A stretch of DNA of 64,000 nucleotides from JACKCB01 sp964452775 (GTDB lineage Bacteria; Chloroflexota; Anaerolineae; Promineifilales; Promineifilaceae): NCBI GenBank assembly GCA_964452775.1, contig CAYVQP010000007.1:34363-98362 (forward strand). Reading direction: 5' to 3'. A program made the position numbers and the translations under genes. Under the pieces are notes generated by a model. The model had not been told where the DNA came from. It searched no databases and saw only the letters and a program-made list of their open reading frames with translations. Of this stretch, positions 7,164-17,284 are shown one piece after another; positions within the stretch are counted from its first letter, which is position 1; every line of letters begins with the position of its first letter.

Positions 7164-9656
7164 CTACAACTCCGGTTCCGAGCTTGTCGCAACCGGCGCT
7201 ACCCCCCAGATTTTCGCAGCGTATTCACGCACCGAACGATCCGACGAAAAATAACCGCAACGAGCGCAATTCAGGATCGACATGCGCGCCCATCTTCCGG
7301 CGTCCAGGTAGGCTTCCGTAGCGCGATCCTGGCAGGCGATGTAGCCGGCATAATCGGCCAGCAGCATGAAAGGGTCGCGAAACAGAAGCTCGTCCACGAT
7401 AGGCCGGAATAGTTCCTTGTTGCCCTGGGAAAACTCCCCGCCGGCGATGCTCGCCAGCACTTTCTGCAGTTTAGGGTCTTGCTCGTAGTAATGTTGTGGC
7501 GAATATCCCTGCTTGCGCAACTCATTGACTTCATCAACGGAAAGGCCAAAGCGGAAGAAGTTCTCCTCTCCTACTCGCTCGCGAATCTCAATATTGGCTC
7601 CGTCGAGCGTACCTACCGTTACGGCTCCGTTCAGAGCGAACTTCATGTTGCCGGTGCCGGACGCCTCCATCCCGGCCAGCGAAATCTGTTCCGAGATATC
7701 CGCCGCCGGATAGATGCGTTCGGCCATAGTCACATTGAAGTTCGGCGGAAAGGATATCAGCAGCCGGCCCGCCACATCCTTATCGCCGTTAACCACGTCG
7801 GCCACGCAATTGATTAGCTTGATGATCAACTTCGCCCGGTGATAGCCCGGCGCCGCCTTGGCCCCAAAGAGAAACAGCCGCGGCGTCGTGGGTGTATCCG
7901 GCTCCTGTTTGATGCGTTGGTAGAGGGTGATGATGTGCAGCACCTTCAGCAACTGGCGCTTGTACTCGTGCAGCCGCTTCACCATGACGTCAAAGATTGC
8001 CGCCGGGTCAATTTCCAGCCCGGTTGCCTGCCGCAGGTAAAGCGCTAACTGCTGTTTGTTCTGCTTCTTTACTCCCTGCCAGGCCTGCTGGAAGCCGGCA
8101 TCCTCGACGTGTTTCTCGAGTTCGCGCAACTGCTCCAGGTCGTTGATCCAACCGTCTCCAATGGCCGAGGAAGTCAGCCGGGAGAGATCTGGATTCGCCA
8201 ATCTAATGAAGCGGCGCGGCGTGACTCCATTGGTGACGTTTTGAAATCGCTCCGGCCACATGGCGAAGAAGTCGTGCAGCGTCTGTTCCTTCAGCAGCCG
8301 CGTGTGCAGCTCAGCGACCCCATTAATCGCGTGGCTGCCGACACACGCCAAGTGCGCCATCCGCACGGACCGCTCGCCTTCAACGTCGAGAATCGAAATG
8401 CGCTTGACCATCTCTTCGTCGCCGGGGAACCGCTGGCGTACCTGTTCGATGAACCGCCGGTTAATCTCGTAAATAAGTTCCAGGTGCCGGGGAAGCAAGT
8501 ACTCCAACAGGCTGACCGGCCACTTCTCAAGCGCTTCCGGCAACAGGGTATGGCAGGTGTAGGCGAAGGTGTGCGTCGTGATCTCCCAGGACTCGTTCCA
8601 GCCCAGCCGGTACTCGTCCAACAATATCCGCATCAGTTCCGGAATTGCGATTACCGGATGGGTATCATTCAGCTGGATGGCTACTTGTTCATGAAGCTTT
8701 GTTATGTCCTGGTTCCGCAGGTGGAAGCGGCGAATGATGTCCTGCAGTGAGCAGGCAACCAGAAAATACTGCTGCTTCAGGCGTAGTTCTCGTCCCTGCG
8801 GTGCTTGGTCATTGGGATAAAGCACCTTGGTAATGTTCTCGGTGAGCACCTTTTCCGCCACCGCTTCGGCATAATCTCCGATATCAAACAGGTGGAAGTT
8901 GAACTCCTCACTGGCCCTGGCCCGCCACAGGCGCAGAATGTTGACTGCTTGCACGCCGTAGCCCGGCACAAGGGTATGATAAGGTTCCCCCCGTACGGTA
9001 AGTCCCGGCTTCCACTGAACGTGATAGCTGCCGTCGCTCTGATAAACGTATTCCGTGGACCCGTAATAATGAACCTGCACCATGTCGTCCGGCATGGCGA
9101 ATTCCCAGGGATTCGCGTGCAGCAGCCATTCGTCCGGCCTCTCCACCTGCCAGCCGTCCACGAAAGTCTGTTCAAAGATGCCATACTCATAGCGGATGCC
9201 ATAGCCGGCTGCCGGCAATTCCAGGGTAGCCATCGAATCGAGGTAGCATGCCGCCAGACGGCCCAGTCCGCCGTTTCCCAACCCCGGCTCTCGATCGATC
9301 TCAAGGAACTCTTGCAGATCCAATCCCTGGGCGGCCAGGGCCTCGGCAGCTATTTCCGTCAGGCCGGTGTAGAGCAGGTTCTTGGCCAGCTGTTTGCCGG
9401 GCAAATACTCCGCCGACAGGTAATAGACGAACTTGGGATTCTGCTCATAATGGGCGGCGGTCGTGCTACTCCAGCGCAAAATGAGTTGGTCGCGCACTGT
9501 GACGGATAACGCCCAATAGATGTCTCTCCGGCTGGCTGACTGTATCGCTGCGCCCCGGCCGTAATACAAGTTTTCAGTCACAGCCCGCATGAACTCGGCG
9601 GCGTCCGGCATCTTCAGGGCCCGTTCCCCCCGACCCCAAGAGCTACTTTCCTGCAT
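7164..9656 (-). CDS. glgP: Glycogen/starch/alpha-glucan phosphorylase
   Basis: An 830-residue GT35 enzyme that releases glucose 1-phosphate from alpha-1,4-glucan using pyridoxal phosphate. Family landmarks run in order: the N-terminal YYLSAEYLPGKQLAKNL, GNGGLGRLAACYLDS, the YGIRYEYGIFEQ segment, the IQLNDTHPVIAIPELMR block, NVTNGVTPRRF, KRLHEYKRQLL, and the PLP-lysine motif EASGTGNMKFALNGAVTVG. The length matches the short bacterial forms of about 800-830 residues, and all catalytic blocks are intact. The ATG at 9656 has a GGAG site six bases upstream. The gene stands alone, with no glgB, glgC or glgX nearby, and points toward the thioesterase gene. It serves mobilisation of storage glucan in the cytoplasm. 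Confidence 0.97.
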   Translation of the reverse strand: MQESSSWGRGERALKMPDAAEFMRAVTENLYYGRGAAIQSASRRDIYWALSVTVRDQLILRWSSTTAAHYEQNPKFVYYLSAEYLPGKQLAKNLLYTGLTEIAAEALAAQGLDLQEFLEIDREPGLGNGGLGRLAACYLDSMATLELPAAGYGIRYEYGIFEQTFVDGWQVERPDEWLLHANPWEFAMPDDMVQVHYYGSTEYVYQSDGSYHVQWKPGLTVRGEPYHTLVPGYGVQAVNILRLWRARASEEFNFHLFDIGDYAEAVAEKVLTENITKVLYPNDQAPQGRELRLKQQYFLVACSLQDIIRRFHLRNQDITKLHEQVAIQLNDTHPVIAIPELMRILLDEYRLGWNESWEITTHTFAYTCHTLLPEALEKWPVSLLEYLLPRHLELIYEINRRFIEQVRQRFPGDEEMVKRISILDVEGERSVRMAHLACVGSHAINGVAELHTRLLKEQTLHDFFAMWPERFQNVTNGVTPRRFIRLANPDLSRLTSSAIGDGWINDLEQLRELEKHVEDAGFQQAWQGVKKQNKQQLALYLRQATGLEIDPAAIFDVMVKRLHEYKRQLLKVLHIITLYQRIKQEPDTPTTPRLFLFGAKAAPGYHRAKLIIKLINCVADVVNGDKDVAGRLLISFPPNFNVTMAERIYPAADISEQISLAGMEASGTGNMKFALNGAVTVGTLDGANIEIRERVGEENFFRFGLSVDEVNELRKQGYSPQHYYEQDPKLQKVLASIAGGEFSQGNKELFRPIVDELLFRDPFMLLADYAGYIACQDRATEAYLDAGRWARMSILNCARCGYFSSDRSVREYAAKIWGVAPVATSSEPEL

Positions 9657-9771
9657 AGTTGACTCCAGTTATTGGGTCACAACTTCGGCGACGATAGTCA
9701 CCCCTAACGCTAGACCTTGCTGCGGATATGATAACAGGCGAAACGAGGGGGGCAAATGGTGGGCGGACAAC

Positions 9772-9803
9772 AAAAAAGGGGTGCGCTGCCGGGCGCACCC
9801 CTT
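9772..9803 (-). terminator. Rho-independent terminator of the helical-repeat gene
   Basis: On the minus strand an 11-bp stem (AAGGGGTGCGC paired with GCGCACCCCTT, loop of 6) is followed by a run of T (TTTTTT at the 9777-9772 end). A second hairpin (AGCGCCC, loop AATCA, GGGCGCT at 9808-9826) lies between it and the stop codon. Confidence 0.85.
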
Positions 9804-9851
9804 TGCGAGCGCCCAATCAGGGCGCTACCAGCGGGATAGAGAGAGGTTTAA

Positions 9852-10676
9852 CTAGGCGTCCACACCCTCAACGGCAGGCGCTGAGTCTTGGAAGAAGCCG
9901 GAACCCCTTCTACCGCCGCCATGTGGGCCAAAGCCCCCGCGATGGCGCCCGCGACCGCCACCCCAGAATCCTCCGCCAAAGGCGCCGAAAGAGCTCTCGC
10001 TCTCGGTGAGCAGAGTGTCAGCCTGTTCCTGGGTAATCACGCCATCGGCCAGGGCCTGTTCAACGGCGGCCTGATACGCCTCTTGAGCAGCGCTTTCGAG
10101 GGCTTCGTAATCGATGCGATCTCGCACTGACTTGCGCGCGGCAATGGCGTCTGCTTCTTCCTGAGTAATGTCGCCGGCTTCCACGGCCTCCGCCAGTTCC
10201 GCCGCCCACACCTCGTCATAGGCCGCCTGCAGTTCCTCAAGGCTGATGTTCAAGGCATCGGCCAGATACTGTCGTTCCGTGCTGCGGTTCGAGCCGCTGC
10301 CGAAGTGGTAAAGACTCCCGGCTCCGTCTGCCAGGAGCTCGTCGGCCTGTTCCTGAGTCAGCGTGCCGTCGGCGACTGCCTGTGCAACCATGGCTGAGAA
10401 GGCCTCTTCCTTTGCGGCATTCAACTCATCGACGGTGATGCCCAACGCTTCTGCCAGGGCCTCACTGAGTTCACTACGATCGGCCCACATGCCTTGTGGG
10501 CCGCCTGAGTCAGATTCGTCATCGGGGGTAACATCCTCTTCGGCTTCGGCCGGAGTTTCCTCTGCGGAATCTGACTCCGAATCATCAACCTGCGCAAGCA
10601 CGGCCGCGCCGCCGAACGCAATCCCCAGGGCCAGCAGCCCGCCAACTACCATATAACCGAACTTCTTCGTCAACAT
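9852..10676 (-). CDS. Exported acidic helical-repeat protein with Gly/Arg/His-rich tail
   Basis: I do not recognise a named family. The 274-residue product has a signal peptide (about 1-28), an acidic Glu/Asp/Ser linker (30-60), and then three related helical units. Each contains the pattern LxxALxIxxxELxAAxxEA, a short helix, and DGxxTQEQADxLL (or EEADAIA). The units lie at about residues 72-120, 135-180 and 190-225. The tail is strikingly rich in Gly, Arg and His (FGGGFWGGGRGRHRGG). The unit resembles small putative metal- or peptidoglycan-associated repeats in other Gram-positive-like bacteria, but no function is claimed. The ATG at 10676 lies six bases from AAGGAG, better than the adjacent GTG at 10679. 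It ends in a strong intrinsic terminator. Confidence 0.7.
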   Translation of the reverse strand: MLTKKFGYMVVGGLLALGIAFGGAAVLAQVDDSESDSAEETPAEAEEDVTPDDESDSGGPQGMWADRSELSEALAEALGITVDELNAAKEEAFSAMVAQAVADGTLTQEQADELLADGAGSLYHFGSGSNRSTERQYLADALNISLEELQAAYDEVWAAELAEAVEAGDITQEEADAIAARKSVRDRIDYEALESAAQEAYQAAVEQALADGVITQEQADTLLTESESSFGAFGGGFWGGGRGRHRGGFGPHGGGRRGSGFFQDSAPAVEGVDA

Positions 10677-10831
10677 CACATACTCCTTCTGTGTGTCAGT
10701 CGTTGTAATTGGAACTCAACATGGCCACAGAATAGCAGTTGGCTGTTCAGGAATAGTTAAGAAGTGATGCTGATGTTGTTACGTTGGATATTGGCTGCCC
10801 ACGGAGATAGGGCATATGACGGCCGCAAGGT

Positions 10832-10871
10832 GCAGGCATCCCGGATCTGTGCCAGCTTCCGGGATGCCTGC
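10832..10871 (-). terminator. Terminator of the alpha-2-macroglobulin gene
   Basis: A perfect 13-bp inverted repeat (GCAGGCATCCCGG with CCGGGATGCCTGC, loop of 14) starts 12 nt past the stop codon of the large minus-strand gene. The U-run is short. Confidence 0.65.
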
Positions 10872-10882
10872 TGCGCTACAAC

Positions 10883-13800
10883 TTACTCTACTATTACCAG
10901 ATCGCTACCGCTGCGCCCGAACACCTCGGGCGAATACAGCTCTTCCGCCTTCGCCGGCGGAACGATGAACGTTCCCGGCGTTGTCGCCCGGGTAACGTAA
11001 CTGTACTCATACACTCCATCCCACAGGAGCGAGGCATAGGCCTGGGCGCTTTCGTCGCGCATGTTCTGATGCTCGTACCAGGTGCCCCACCACCACCAGC
11101 CGTAGCGAAAGTCCGGGCTGGCCGGGTCCTGCGGCACCGGGCCGGAAACTGCGAGCGAGGGATTCACGATCTCCAACCCAGCCGGCAGGGGATCGGTCAG
11201 CGCCACGTGGTAGCGGCGATTGCTGGCTACCAGCGTGATCAGCACGCGCACGCGAGCGCCGGCCTTGATATGCCAGGCGCCGTCTTCATCCTGATACACA
11301 TCATCCGGATCATCAACCGCCTCATACCGCCGTTGCACCTCAAAGCCCATATCCAGGGGATCCAATTGCAGGTCCGTTGGCGCGTAGCTCAGGCCGAGCC
11401 GGTAGTAGAGCCGGCCGGTCCCATCCTTGTCCAGGATAAGCTCCGGCTGCCCATCCTGCAACTCGCCGGAAACGAGGTAGGACATGGGGATATCCGTCTC
11501 GTGGCGTTCCGTGGTGCGTCCTTCATAGGCGTGGCTACCCACATAGGTGTCGCCCAGCCACATGCGGGCCACGAAGTCCGGCGTCTCCGCCTCGAAAGTC
11601 TGGAAGTAACGATCCAGCGCCAGCAGCACAAAGACGTTCTCCTGGGTGTTGTCCCAACGCCCACGCGTGCGGTGAGCCAGCAGCCCGTTCACCACCTTCG
11701 GGATCAAGTCGCTCTCCGGGTCGCCGGCGATTAGCGTGTCGAGAATGATCGCGTCCGTACGCCGGTTGGAGTGCAACATCAGGTAGGCGTCATCGCCGTA
11801 ATCGGTGGTGAAGTTGGCCGCGCCGGCAGTCTCTACCGCCCGGTTGGCAATGTGTCGCTCAATGGCGGTAATGTCGCTCTGGTTCGCGCCGGGGTCGGAG
11901 AGCAGCACTTGCCAGAGCCAGGCCGCCGCCTCCAAGGACAGATTTTCCAACCCGGCTTCTTCAATCAAGCTGCGCGCCCGGGCAGTGTCGCTATCACCCA
12001 TCAGATGCCGGACGTACAACGCATATGCGGTAAGCGCCCGCTTGGTCTCCTCGCTGTAGTATTCCGGGTAGTAGCTTTCGATGTTCAAGAGGTAGTCGTG
12101 TACGCCGGAGATCATCTCGGCAGGCACCTCATAGCCCTTGTCCGCGGCGACTTGCAGCGCATGGCCCACGTGGATGGAATTAAAGGGAATGGAGTCCCAT
12201 CCCCTCTGCCAGTACGGGAAACCCCCGTCGAAGTTCTGCATGCCGCGTAGCTGCTCGATGTCTGTCGCCACCGCCGCGTTCATTTCCTCCGGCGCAGGCA
12301 GTCCATCTGCGGAAAACGCCGTGAGCACGTCCCTCAGGGAAGCGATGGCCAGGATTTCCGAAGCCAGCTGCTCGGAGCCACTGTGCGGATAGGTCACCAG
12401 GTAAAGCACGGCATCGGTAAGAGCTTGCAGTGCGGTTGACGATGTATCGATTTCCAACGAGCCGAATTGCGGGAAGACGTCCTCCAGCGGCAAGATTGGC
12501 TGGGCCACAGCTCCATCGTCAATTACGCCGTAGGTAGCAAACGCCTCGGTGGTTGCCGGCGTGTACACCGGCAGCTCAACCACTGCCGCGTCCGCGTAGT
12601 CGCCGGAAGCAGCCGCCACCTGGATGTGGGCAACTCCGGCGGACGCCGTTGCCGCCGGGAAGCGAACTTCGACACGATCGTTGGCCGGCACCGTTACTCG
12701 CCGGCCCGCTCCGTCCGTCAGGGAGAGATTGGACGTTGCCACGGCGACGTCAACCGTCATGGCTTCTTCCGTCTGGTTTTGTATCACCACCGGCAGCTCG
12801 AACCTGTCCCCGAAATTGAGGAAGCGCGGAGCCGAAGGGCGCACCATCAGGGGCAGGCGGGCGGTCAGGTTCGCTTCCGCCGAGCCGAACTTGTTGTCGC
12901 CGGCAACAGCAACCACCATGATCCGGTAGCGGGTCAGGTTGTCCGGCAACCGCACGGGAACCTGCGCCCGACCATCCGGGCCGGTGCGCACTTCCGGCGC
13001 AAAGATCGCCAGCGGATTGAAGTCGCTGCGTACCTGGATTGGAGGAGCGCCGGCGCTGTCATCGCCCGGCGCTGCGCCGGCTGCCATTTCAGGCGCGGGC
13101 ATTTCCGCCGGCGCGGTGGCCATGGCATCGAACATTGCCTCACCCTCTTCCATAACTTCCTGGCTGGCAACCAGTGACTCCGTTACCACACGCGCGGTTT
13201 CCGCCATGGCCAGGAGATCCGGGTTGGAAAGGACAATGCTGGAACGTGAGTAATTACTTTCTACGTAGCCGGGGCGAGTGCTGTAAAACACGGCCAACGG
13301 GTCGGTCAGGGCATAATTGCTGAGCGCCAGAATGGCCTCATCCACCACGACGACCGCCAGCTCAGCGTCGCTCACCGGCGCGCCGGCGGCATCGGTCAAC
13401 AGCAGGTCAATAGTTGTCTCGGCGCCCGGCGCCAGCTCTGTCTCCTGCGGCGTGATCGCCAGGGTCAGTTCCCGGCTGGCCGGTGGAACATTGAGCGTCA
13501 GGTGGCCGGTGGCAAATGCCGGGCGCGGCGGCAGTTCAGCTATCTCATCGCCCTCGTCATTCGTGCGCGGCGCTGCTCCCACCGCATCCACCTGTAGCTG
13601 CAAGTTGGGGATGTGAGCTTCGGCAATGGGAATGCTGAGGGTCATTGAACCCTCATTCAGCGTATGGCGTTCTGTGTACAGGATGCCGTTCCGGCTGACG
13701 GTAACCAACAGCTCGGCCGGGCTGAACGGCGTCTGCACCAGAATTTGAGCGGTGTCGCCCGGCTGGTAAGTCTCCTTATCCGGAATGAGGGTGACGCTTT

Positions 13801-16800
13801 CCTGGGTCACCTCTCGCGCCGGCGGCTGCTCCCCGCCGGCGACCCAACGGGTCAGTTGGCTCAGGTTCTCACGCCCGGCAGAGTCTGAAACCACGGCCGT
13901 AATCTGGTAGCTGCCGCCCAACTCGGCCTCAAAGGTACATTGCACCGCTTCCTGGGCGGAGCTGACCGTGCACTCCTGCACGTCCACCTCTTCTTCCGCC
14001 CAACCACTCTCGCCGAACTGCCATTCCAGCCGCCCGGCGCGGACCTCAACTGGTTGCCCGGCTATAGAGTTGCCGTCCACATCGGTGACGATCAACTCTA
14101 TCTCCAGCGGCTCGCCACGCTCGACGAAGGTCTGCTTGCTGCGCAACCCTACATACAGTTCGGAAGGATGCACTAACAGGGAGATGGCCGCGGCCCACGC
14201 TTGCCGGTTGACGTCCATCACCGAGACATCGGCCTGGATGCTGTAAGGACGCGGCTCCGGGTTCTCGTCAAACTCCAGGTGAAGGTAGTGATTGCCGGTG
14301 GCATCCGTCAACCCGCTGAAGGTCTCAACGGTCGCTTCATCGAACTCAGGTGGGAAGTATGCCGGCTCGCTGAACGCGAAGTCGATACAGCAGTCAAACG
14401 GCTCCCACCAGGGAATCCATTTGCCGAAGGTGAAACCCGGCCAATTCGGCGGGCTATAGCTACTTGGCGACGAAGTTACTGTCCAGGTGACTTCCGCATT
14501 GGGCAGCGGGCCGCCGGCAAAGTAATTGGCAGAGGCGGCAACCACCGCTTCGCCGCCGATGTAATAGGGCCCGGTGGTCTCGTTGCGCGCGCTGACCTCA
14601 AACTCCGGCCGGCGGAACTCCTGAATTTGAAAGTTGTGATAGCCGTCAACGCCGGAAAGGTCGTCAGTTCGCCCTTCTGCGCGCATCTGCACGTAGGCAA
14701 AGCCCAGGTTGGCATTGTCCGGGATTAAGAAGTCGATATCGAAGCCACCCAACGCGCTGACTTCCGCTTCGCCGCTGGTCAGCTCATTGCCCTGCGGGTC
14801 GTATACCAGATAGCTGATGCTGGAGACATTGTCACCAACTAGGCCAACATCGCCATCCTGGCGGCCCCCAATCCGGCGCAACCAGCCCTTGATGTGCACT
14901 TCCTCGCCCGGGCGATACATCTGCCGGTCGTCGAACAGGTACCAGCGCAACTCGTCCACTATCGGACTTGGCTGCCAGGCGTAGTCCGCCCAACGATAGG
15001 GCGACGCCGGCAACAGGGTGCGATCGTCGCCCTGCTCCGCCACGATATATCTCAGACCGTCTGCCGGCAGGTCGAAGCGGGCTACGCCGTCGCTGCCGGT
15101 GGTCGCCAGCACTGATCCGTCGTCGCCCAGAATGGTCACGCCGGACAGCGGCGCGCCATCGGTTAACGACGTAGCCCAGGCGACCATCTCACTGTGGTCA
15201 AGAAAGGCATCCAGTCCGATTTCAGTGGACTGCACCCAGGTATGGATCGTCGGACGCCAGCTATCGAGGGGCAAGAAACTATCCGGCGGACGCACAACAA
15301 GCACCAGGTTGCCGGCGCCCTGCGGCAATGCCTCGCTCAAGTCAATTGCGACCTCGGTCAACGTGTCGGGCGCAGACTCAATGGGGATTGTCTTGTCAAG
15401 TACCAGCCGGCCGGGCGGCGCCGGCGTATCAAACTGCGCGTTGTATTCTTGCATATAAGTTTGATATGCCGGCCAGTCAGAGGGAGAAACCTCGTAGGCC
15501 CTGACCACCAGCTCGTCATAATTGATCGTGAACACGGACAACGCAGGCTTGTCAGAAGCCGGGTCCAGGATGATCATGTCCTGGTCCGGGCCGGAGAGTA
15601 CCGGTTCGGCCGAACCGACGCGGAAAATCAGCGTCTCCTCGCTGCCCAACGTCTGTCCGAAGACGTCCTGCAAATCCGCGCTGACTGTTACTCGATAATT
15701 CGTTCGACCAGTGGTTGCGCCCTGGATGTTAATCGTGCCGCCATAAATCTGGACGCTGGCTCCGGGTAACGCCGGCTCAATCACCAGCATCGAAGGGTCG
15801 TAGGCGCCGGAATTAATTGGATTGTTGAACTCGATGTAAAACGGAGTCAGCGGCGGGCAATCGTCAGATCCCCACGAGCATCCGTATTCGACGATTTCCA
15901 GCGGTGCATAGGTGCGGAAGCTGTAACTTTGCTCCGTTTGCGTTCGCAGGGGCCCTTCCGCTGAAGGAGCGCCGGCGGGAATTACGACGTCAACCTGCGC
16001 GCTGGCGGGTAGGGGAGAAGTTGCTTTGAAAGCCAGCCAGCGCCCCTCCGGCGTGTTCTCTGAAGTCCAGCGCATGTTCTCGTCACTCTCGACTTCCTCC
16101 TGCGTCGCCAACCGTGTGCTGACCCGCGAACCGTTCGCCGTAACGGATACGGCGTCCAGCATGGCCTGCGGATCGATCCGCTGGTCAAAGGCGATAAAGA
16201 AGGTCGGCTCTAACGGCTCGGCTTCGCCCTGGGGATAACCGGTGGTCATCACCGGCGGAGGGGTGGTGAAGCGCCAGGAAACCGCTTCGGCCAACGGATT
16301 GCCGGCGGCGGAGGTTATGCCGGCCGGAACCGTGATTGTGTACTCGGTGGCCTGGGGTAGGCGGTCAATTAGTTCCGAGTCGTACTCAAAGGTCAGTGTC
16401 TTCGTGCCGGCCCAGCGCCAGACGCCGGGCAGTTCCGGCTGGATGGTCAGCGGCGTCTCCAATTCAGCCAGGTCGGAGAGGGTTCCCAGGGGGATCATCG
16501 GCTGGTTGAAGGTCACGCTGATGAAGGGCGCCAACGGCACCTCGCCTTCCGGCGAGTAGCGCAGCACCTCCAGCGGTCCGCTAACCACTTCCGGAGCCAC
16601 GTCGGGCGCGGCGGGCGGCGGAAAGCTCTCCTCAATGGTCTCGCCCGTCAATGGAGGCGGCAACACCTCATCCGGCAACTGAAAGTCAACCACGTCGCCG
16701 GCTTCCCCTTCAAGAGGCGGCAAACGATCCAGCAAGCGGGCAGTCTCTTCCTCCGAAAGAGGATCGCCGGGGACTACGGCCAGCGGCGCGGTAGTTACCG

Positions 16801-17080
16801 GTTGGGCGGAGCCTTCACTGAGGCGCAAGCGCAACAGCCCGGCTACGCCGCCAAGACCGCTCACCCCACTTTCGGAGGTTGCTGCCGTATCTCCGAAGCC
16901 GGTCACCTGGGCCGCGCCAAGCAACGGCAGTTGCGTACGGCTGCTGGTATCCACTCGATTCAGGTTGTAGAAATAAAGGAGAACCGCCCCAATGGCGACC
17001 AGACAAACGGTCATTATTGCGCCGGCGGTAATTGCTATCGCCCACTTGCGATTGCGCATCTTGCTGGGTTCTGTAGTCAT
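10883..17080 (-). CDS. Bacterial alpha-2-macroglobulin family protein without thioester
   Basis: A 2065-residue envelope protein with a short cytosolic start and a single N-terminal membrane helix (residues about 13-37, an uncleaved anchor). It then shows Ig-like/Big_5 domains (about 170-400), a chain of macroglobulin domains, and a low-complexity Met/Ala/Glu-rich segment at about 1300-1350 that fits the protease bait region. The ANR block (PLAIFAPEVRTGPDGRAQVPV) and the terpenoid-like helical toroid (residues about 1550-1850) follow. Members trap invading proteases in the periplasm or at the surface. The usual thioester CxEQ is here YPHSGSEQ: Gly1568 stands where Cys is expected, and Gln1571 is kept. 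It would therefore act without covalent capture, like E. coli YfaS-type proteins. No pbpC gene, a frequent partner, is adjacent. GGAGG lies ten bases before the ATG. Confidence 0.9.
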   Translation of the reverse strand: MTTEPSKMRNRKWAIAITAGAIMTVCLVAIGAVLLYFYNLNRVDTSSRTQLPLLGAAQVTGFGDTAATSESGVSGLGGVAGLLRLRLSEGSAQPVTTAPLAVVPGDPLSEEETARLLDRLPPLEGEAGDVVDFQLPDEVLPPPLTGETIEESFPPPAAPDVAPEVVSGPLEVLRYSPEGEVPLAPFISVTFNQPMIPLGTLSDLAELETPLTIQPELPGVWRWAGTKTLTFEYDSELIDRLPQATEYTITVPAGITSAAGNPLAEAVSWRFTTPPPVMTTGYPQGEAEPLEPTFFIAFDQRIDPQAMLDAVSVTANGSRVSTRLATQEEVESDENMRWTSENTPEGRWLAFKATSPLPASAQVDVVIPAGAPSAEGPLRTQTEQSYSFRTYAPLEIVEYGCSWGSDDCPPLTPFYIEFNNPINSGAYDPSMLVIEPALPGASVQIYGGTINIQGATTGRTNYRVTVSADLQDVFGQTLGSEETLIFRVGSAEPVLSGPDQDMIILDPASDKPALSVFTINYDELVVRAYEVSPSDWPAYQTYMQEYNAQFDTPAPPGRLVLDKTIPIESAPDTLTEVAIDLSEALPQGAGNLVLVVRPPDSFLPLDSWRPTIHTWVQSTEIGLDAFLDHSEMVAWATSLTDGAPLSGVTILGDDGSVLATTGSDGVARFDLPADGLRYIVAEQGDDRTLLPASPYRWADYAWQPSPIVDELRWYLFDDRQMYRPGEEVHIKGWLRRIGGRQDGDVGLVGDNVSSISYLVYDPQGNELTSGEAEVSALGGFDIDFLIPDNANLGFAYVQMRAEGRTDDLSGVDGYHNFQIQEFRRPEFEVSARNETTGPYYIGGEAVVAASANYFAGGPLPNAEVTWTVTSSPSSYSPPNWPGFTFGKWIPWWEPFDCCIDFAFSEPAYFPPEFDEATVETFSGLTDATGNHYLHLEFDENPEPRPYSIQADVSVMDVNRQAWAAAISLLVHPSELYVGLRSKQTFVERGEPLEIELIVTDVDGNSIAGQPVEVRAGRLEWQFGESGWAEEEVDVQECTVSSAQEAVQCTFEAELGGSYQITAVVSDSAGRENLSQLTRWVAGGEQPPAREVTQESVTLIPDKETYQPGDTAQILVQTPFSPAELLVTVSRNGILYTERHTLNEGSMTLSIPIAEAHIPNLQLQVDAVGAAPRTNDEGDEIAELPPRPAFATGHLTLNVPPASRELTLAITPQETELAPGAETTIDLLLTDAAGAPVSDAELAVVVVDEAILALSNYALTDPLAVFYSTRPGYVESNYSRSSIVLSNPDLLAMAETARVVTESLVASQEVMEEGEAMFDAMATAPAEMPAPEMAAGAAPGDDSAGAPPIQVRSDFNPLAIFAPEVRTGPDGRAQVPVRLPDNLTRYRIMVVAVAGDNKFGSAEANLTARLPLMVRPSAPRFLNFGDRFELPVVIQNQTEEAMTVDVAVATSNLSLTDGAGRRVTVPANDRVEVRFPAATASAGVAHIQVAAASGDYADAAVVELPVYTPATTEAFATYGVIDDGAVAQPILPLEDVFPQFGSLEIDTSSTALQALTDAVLYLVTYPHSGSEQLASEILAIASLRDVLTAFSADGLPAPEEMNAAVATDIEQLRGMQNFDGGFPYWQRGWDSIPFNSIHVGHALQVAADKGYEVPAEMISGVHDYLLNIESYYPEYYSEETKRALTAYALYVRHLMGDSDTARARSLIEEAGLENLSLEAAAWLWQVLLSDPGANQSDITAIERHIANRAVETAGAANFTTDYGDDAYLMLHSNRRTDAIILDTLIAGDPESDLIPKVVNGLLAHRTRGRWDNTQENVFVLLALDRYFQTFEAETPDFVARMWLGDTYVGSHAYEGRTTERHETDIPMSYLVSGELQDGQPELILDKDGTGRLYYRLGLSYAPTDLQLDPLDMGFEVQRRYEAVDDPDDVYQDEDGAWHIKAGARVRVLITLVASNRRYHVALTDPLPAGLEIVNPSLAVSGPVPQDPASPDFRYGWWWWGTWYEHQNMRDESAQAYASLLWDGVYEYSYVTRATTPGTFIVPPAKAEELYSPEVFGRSGSDLVIVE

Positions 17081-17248
17081 GGCTCAAAATCCTCCGTCAG
17101 GCAGAGCGCCAAATGCAAATCAAGAGAGGCGCAAGTCTGGCGCCATCTATTCTAACCGGAAAGACGGCGCCAGGCGCTAAATAGTTCCATCATGGCCGGC
17201 AATTGCCCGCAAAGCGATCTTACTGCCGGCTCGGAAACCGGCGCTAGA

Positions 17249-17276
17249 TTGGCCGTATGGTGAAAGAAGGTACAAT
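17249..17276 (+). promoter_or_regulatory. Promoter placing transcription start at the first YfhO gene's ATG
   Basis: TTGGCC, 16-bp spacer, TACAAT. The A of the ATG (17285) is 9 nt past the -10 hexamer, and no Shine-Dalgarno sequence is present, so the message is probably leaderless or has only a few leader bases. Confidence 0.5.
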
Positions 17277-17284
17277 TCCGGCCC

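Noticed and set aside
12467..13177. 236-codon open frame on the plus strand
   Set aside because: Shadow inside the alpha-2-macroglobulin gene; low-complexity Arg/Gly composition and no motif.
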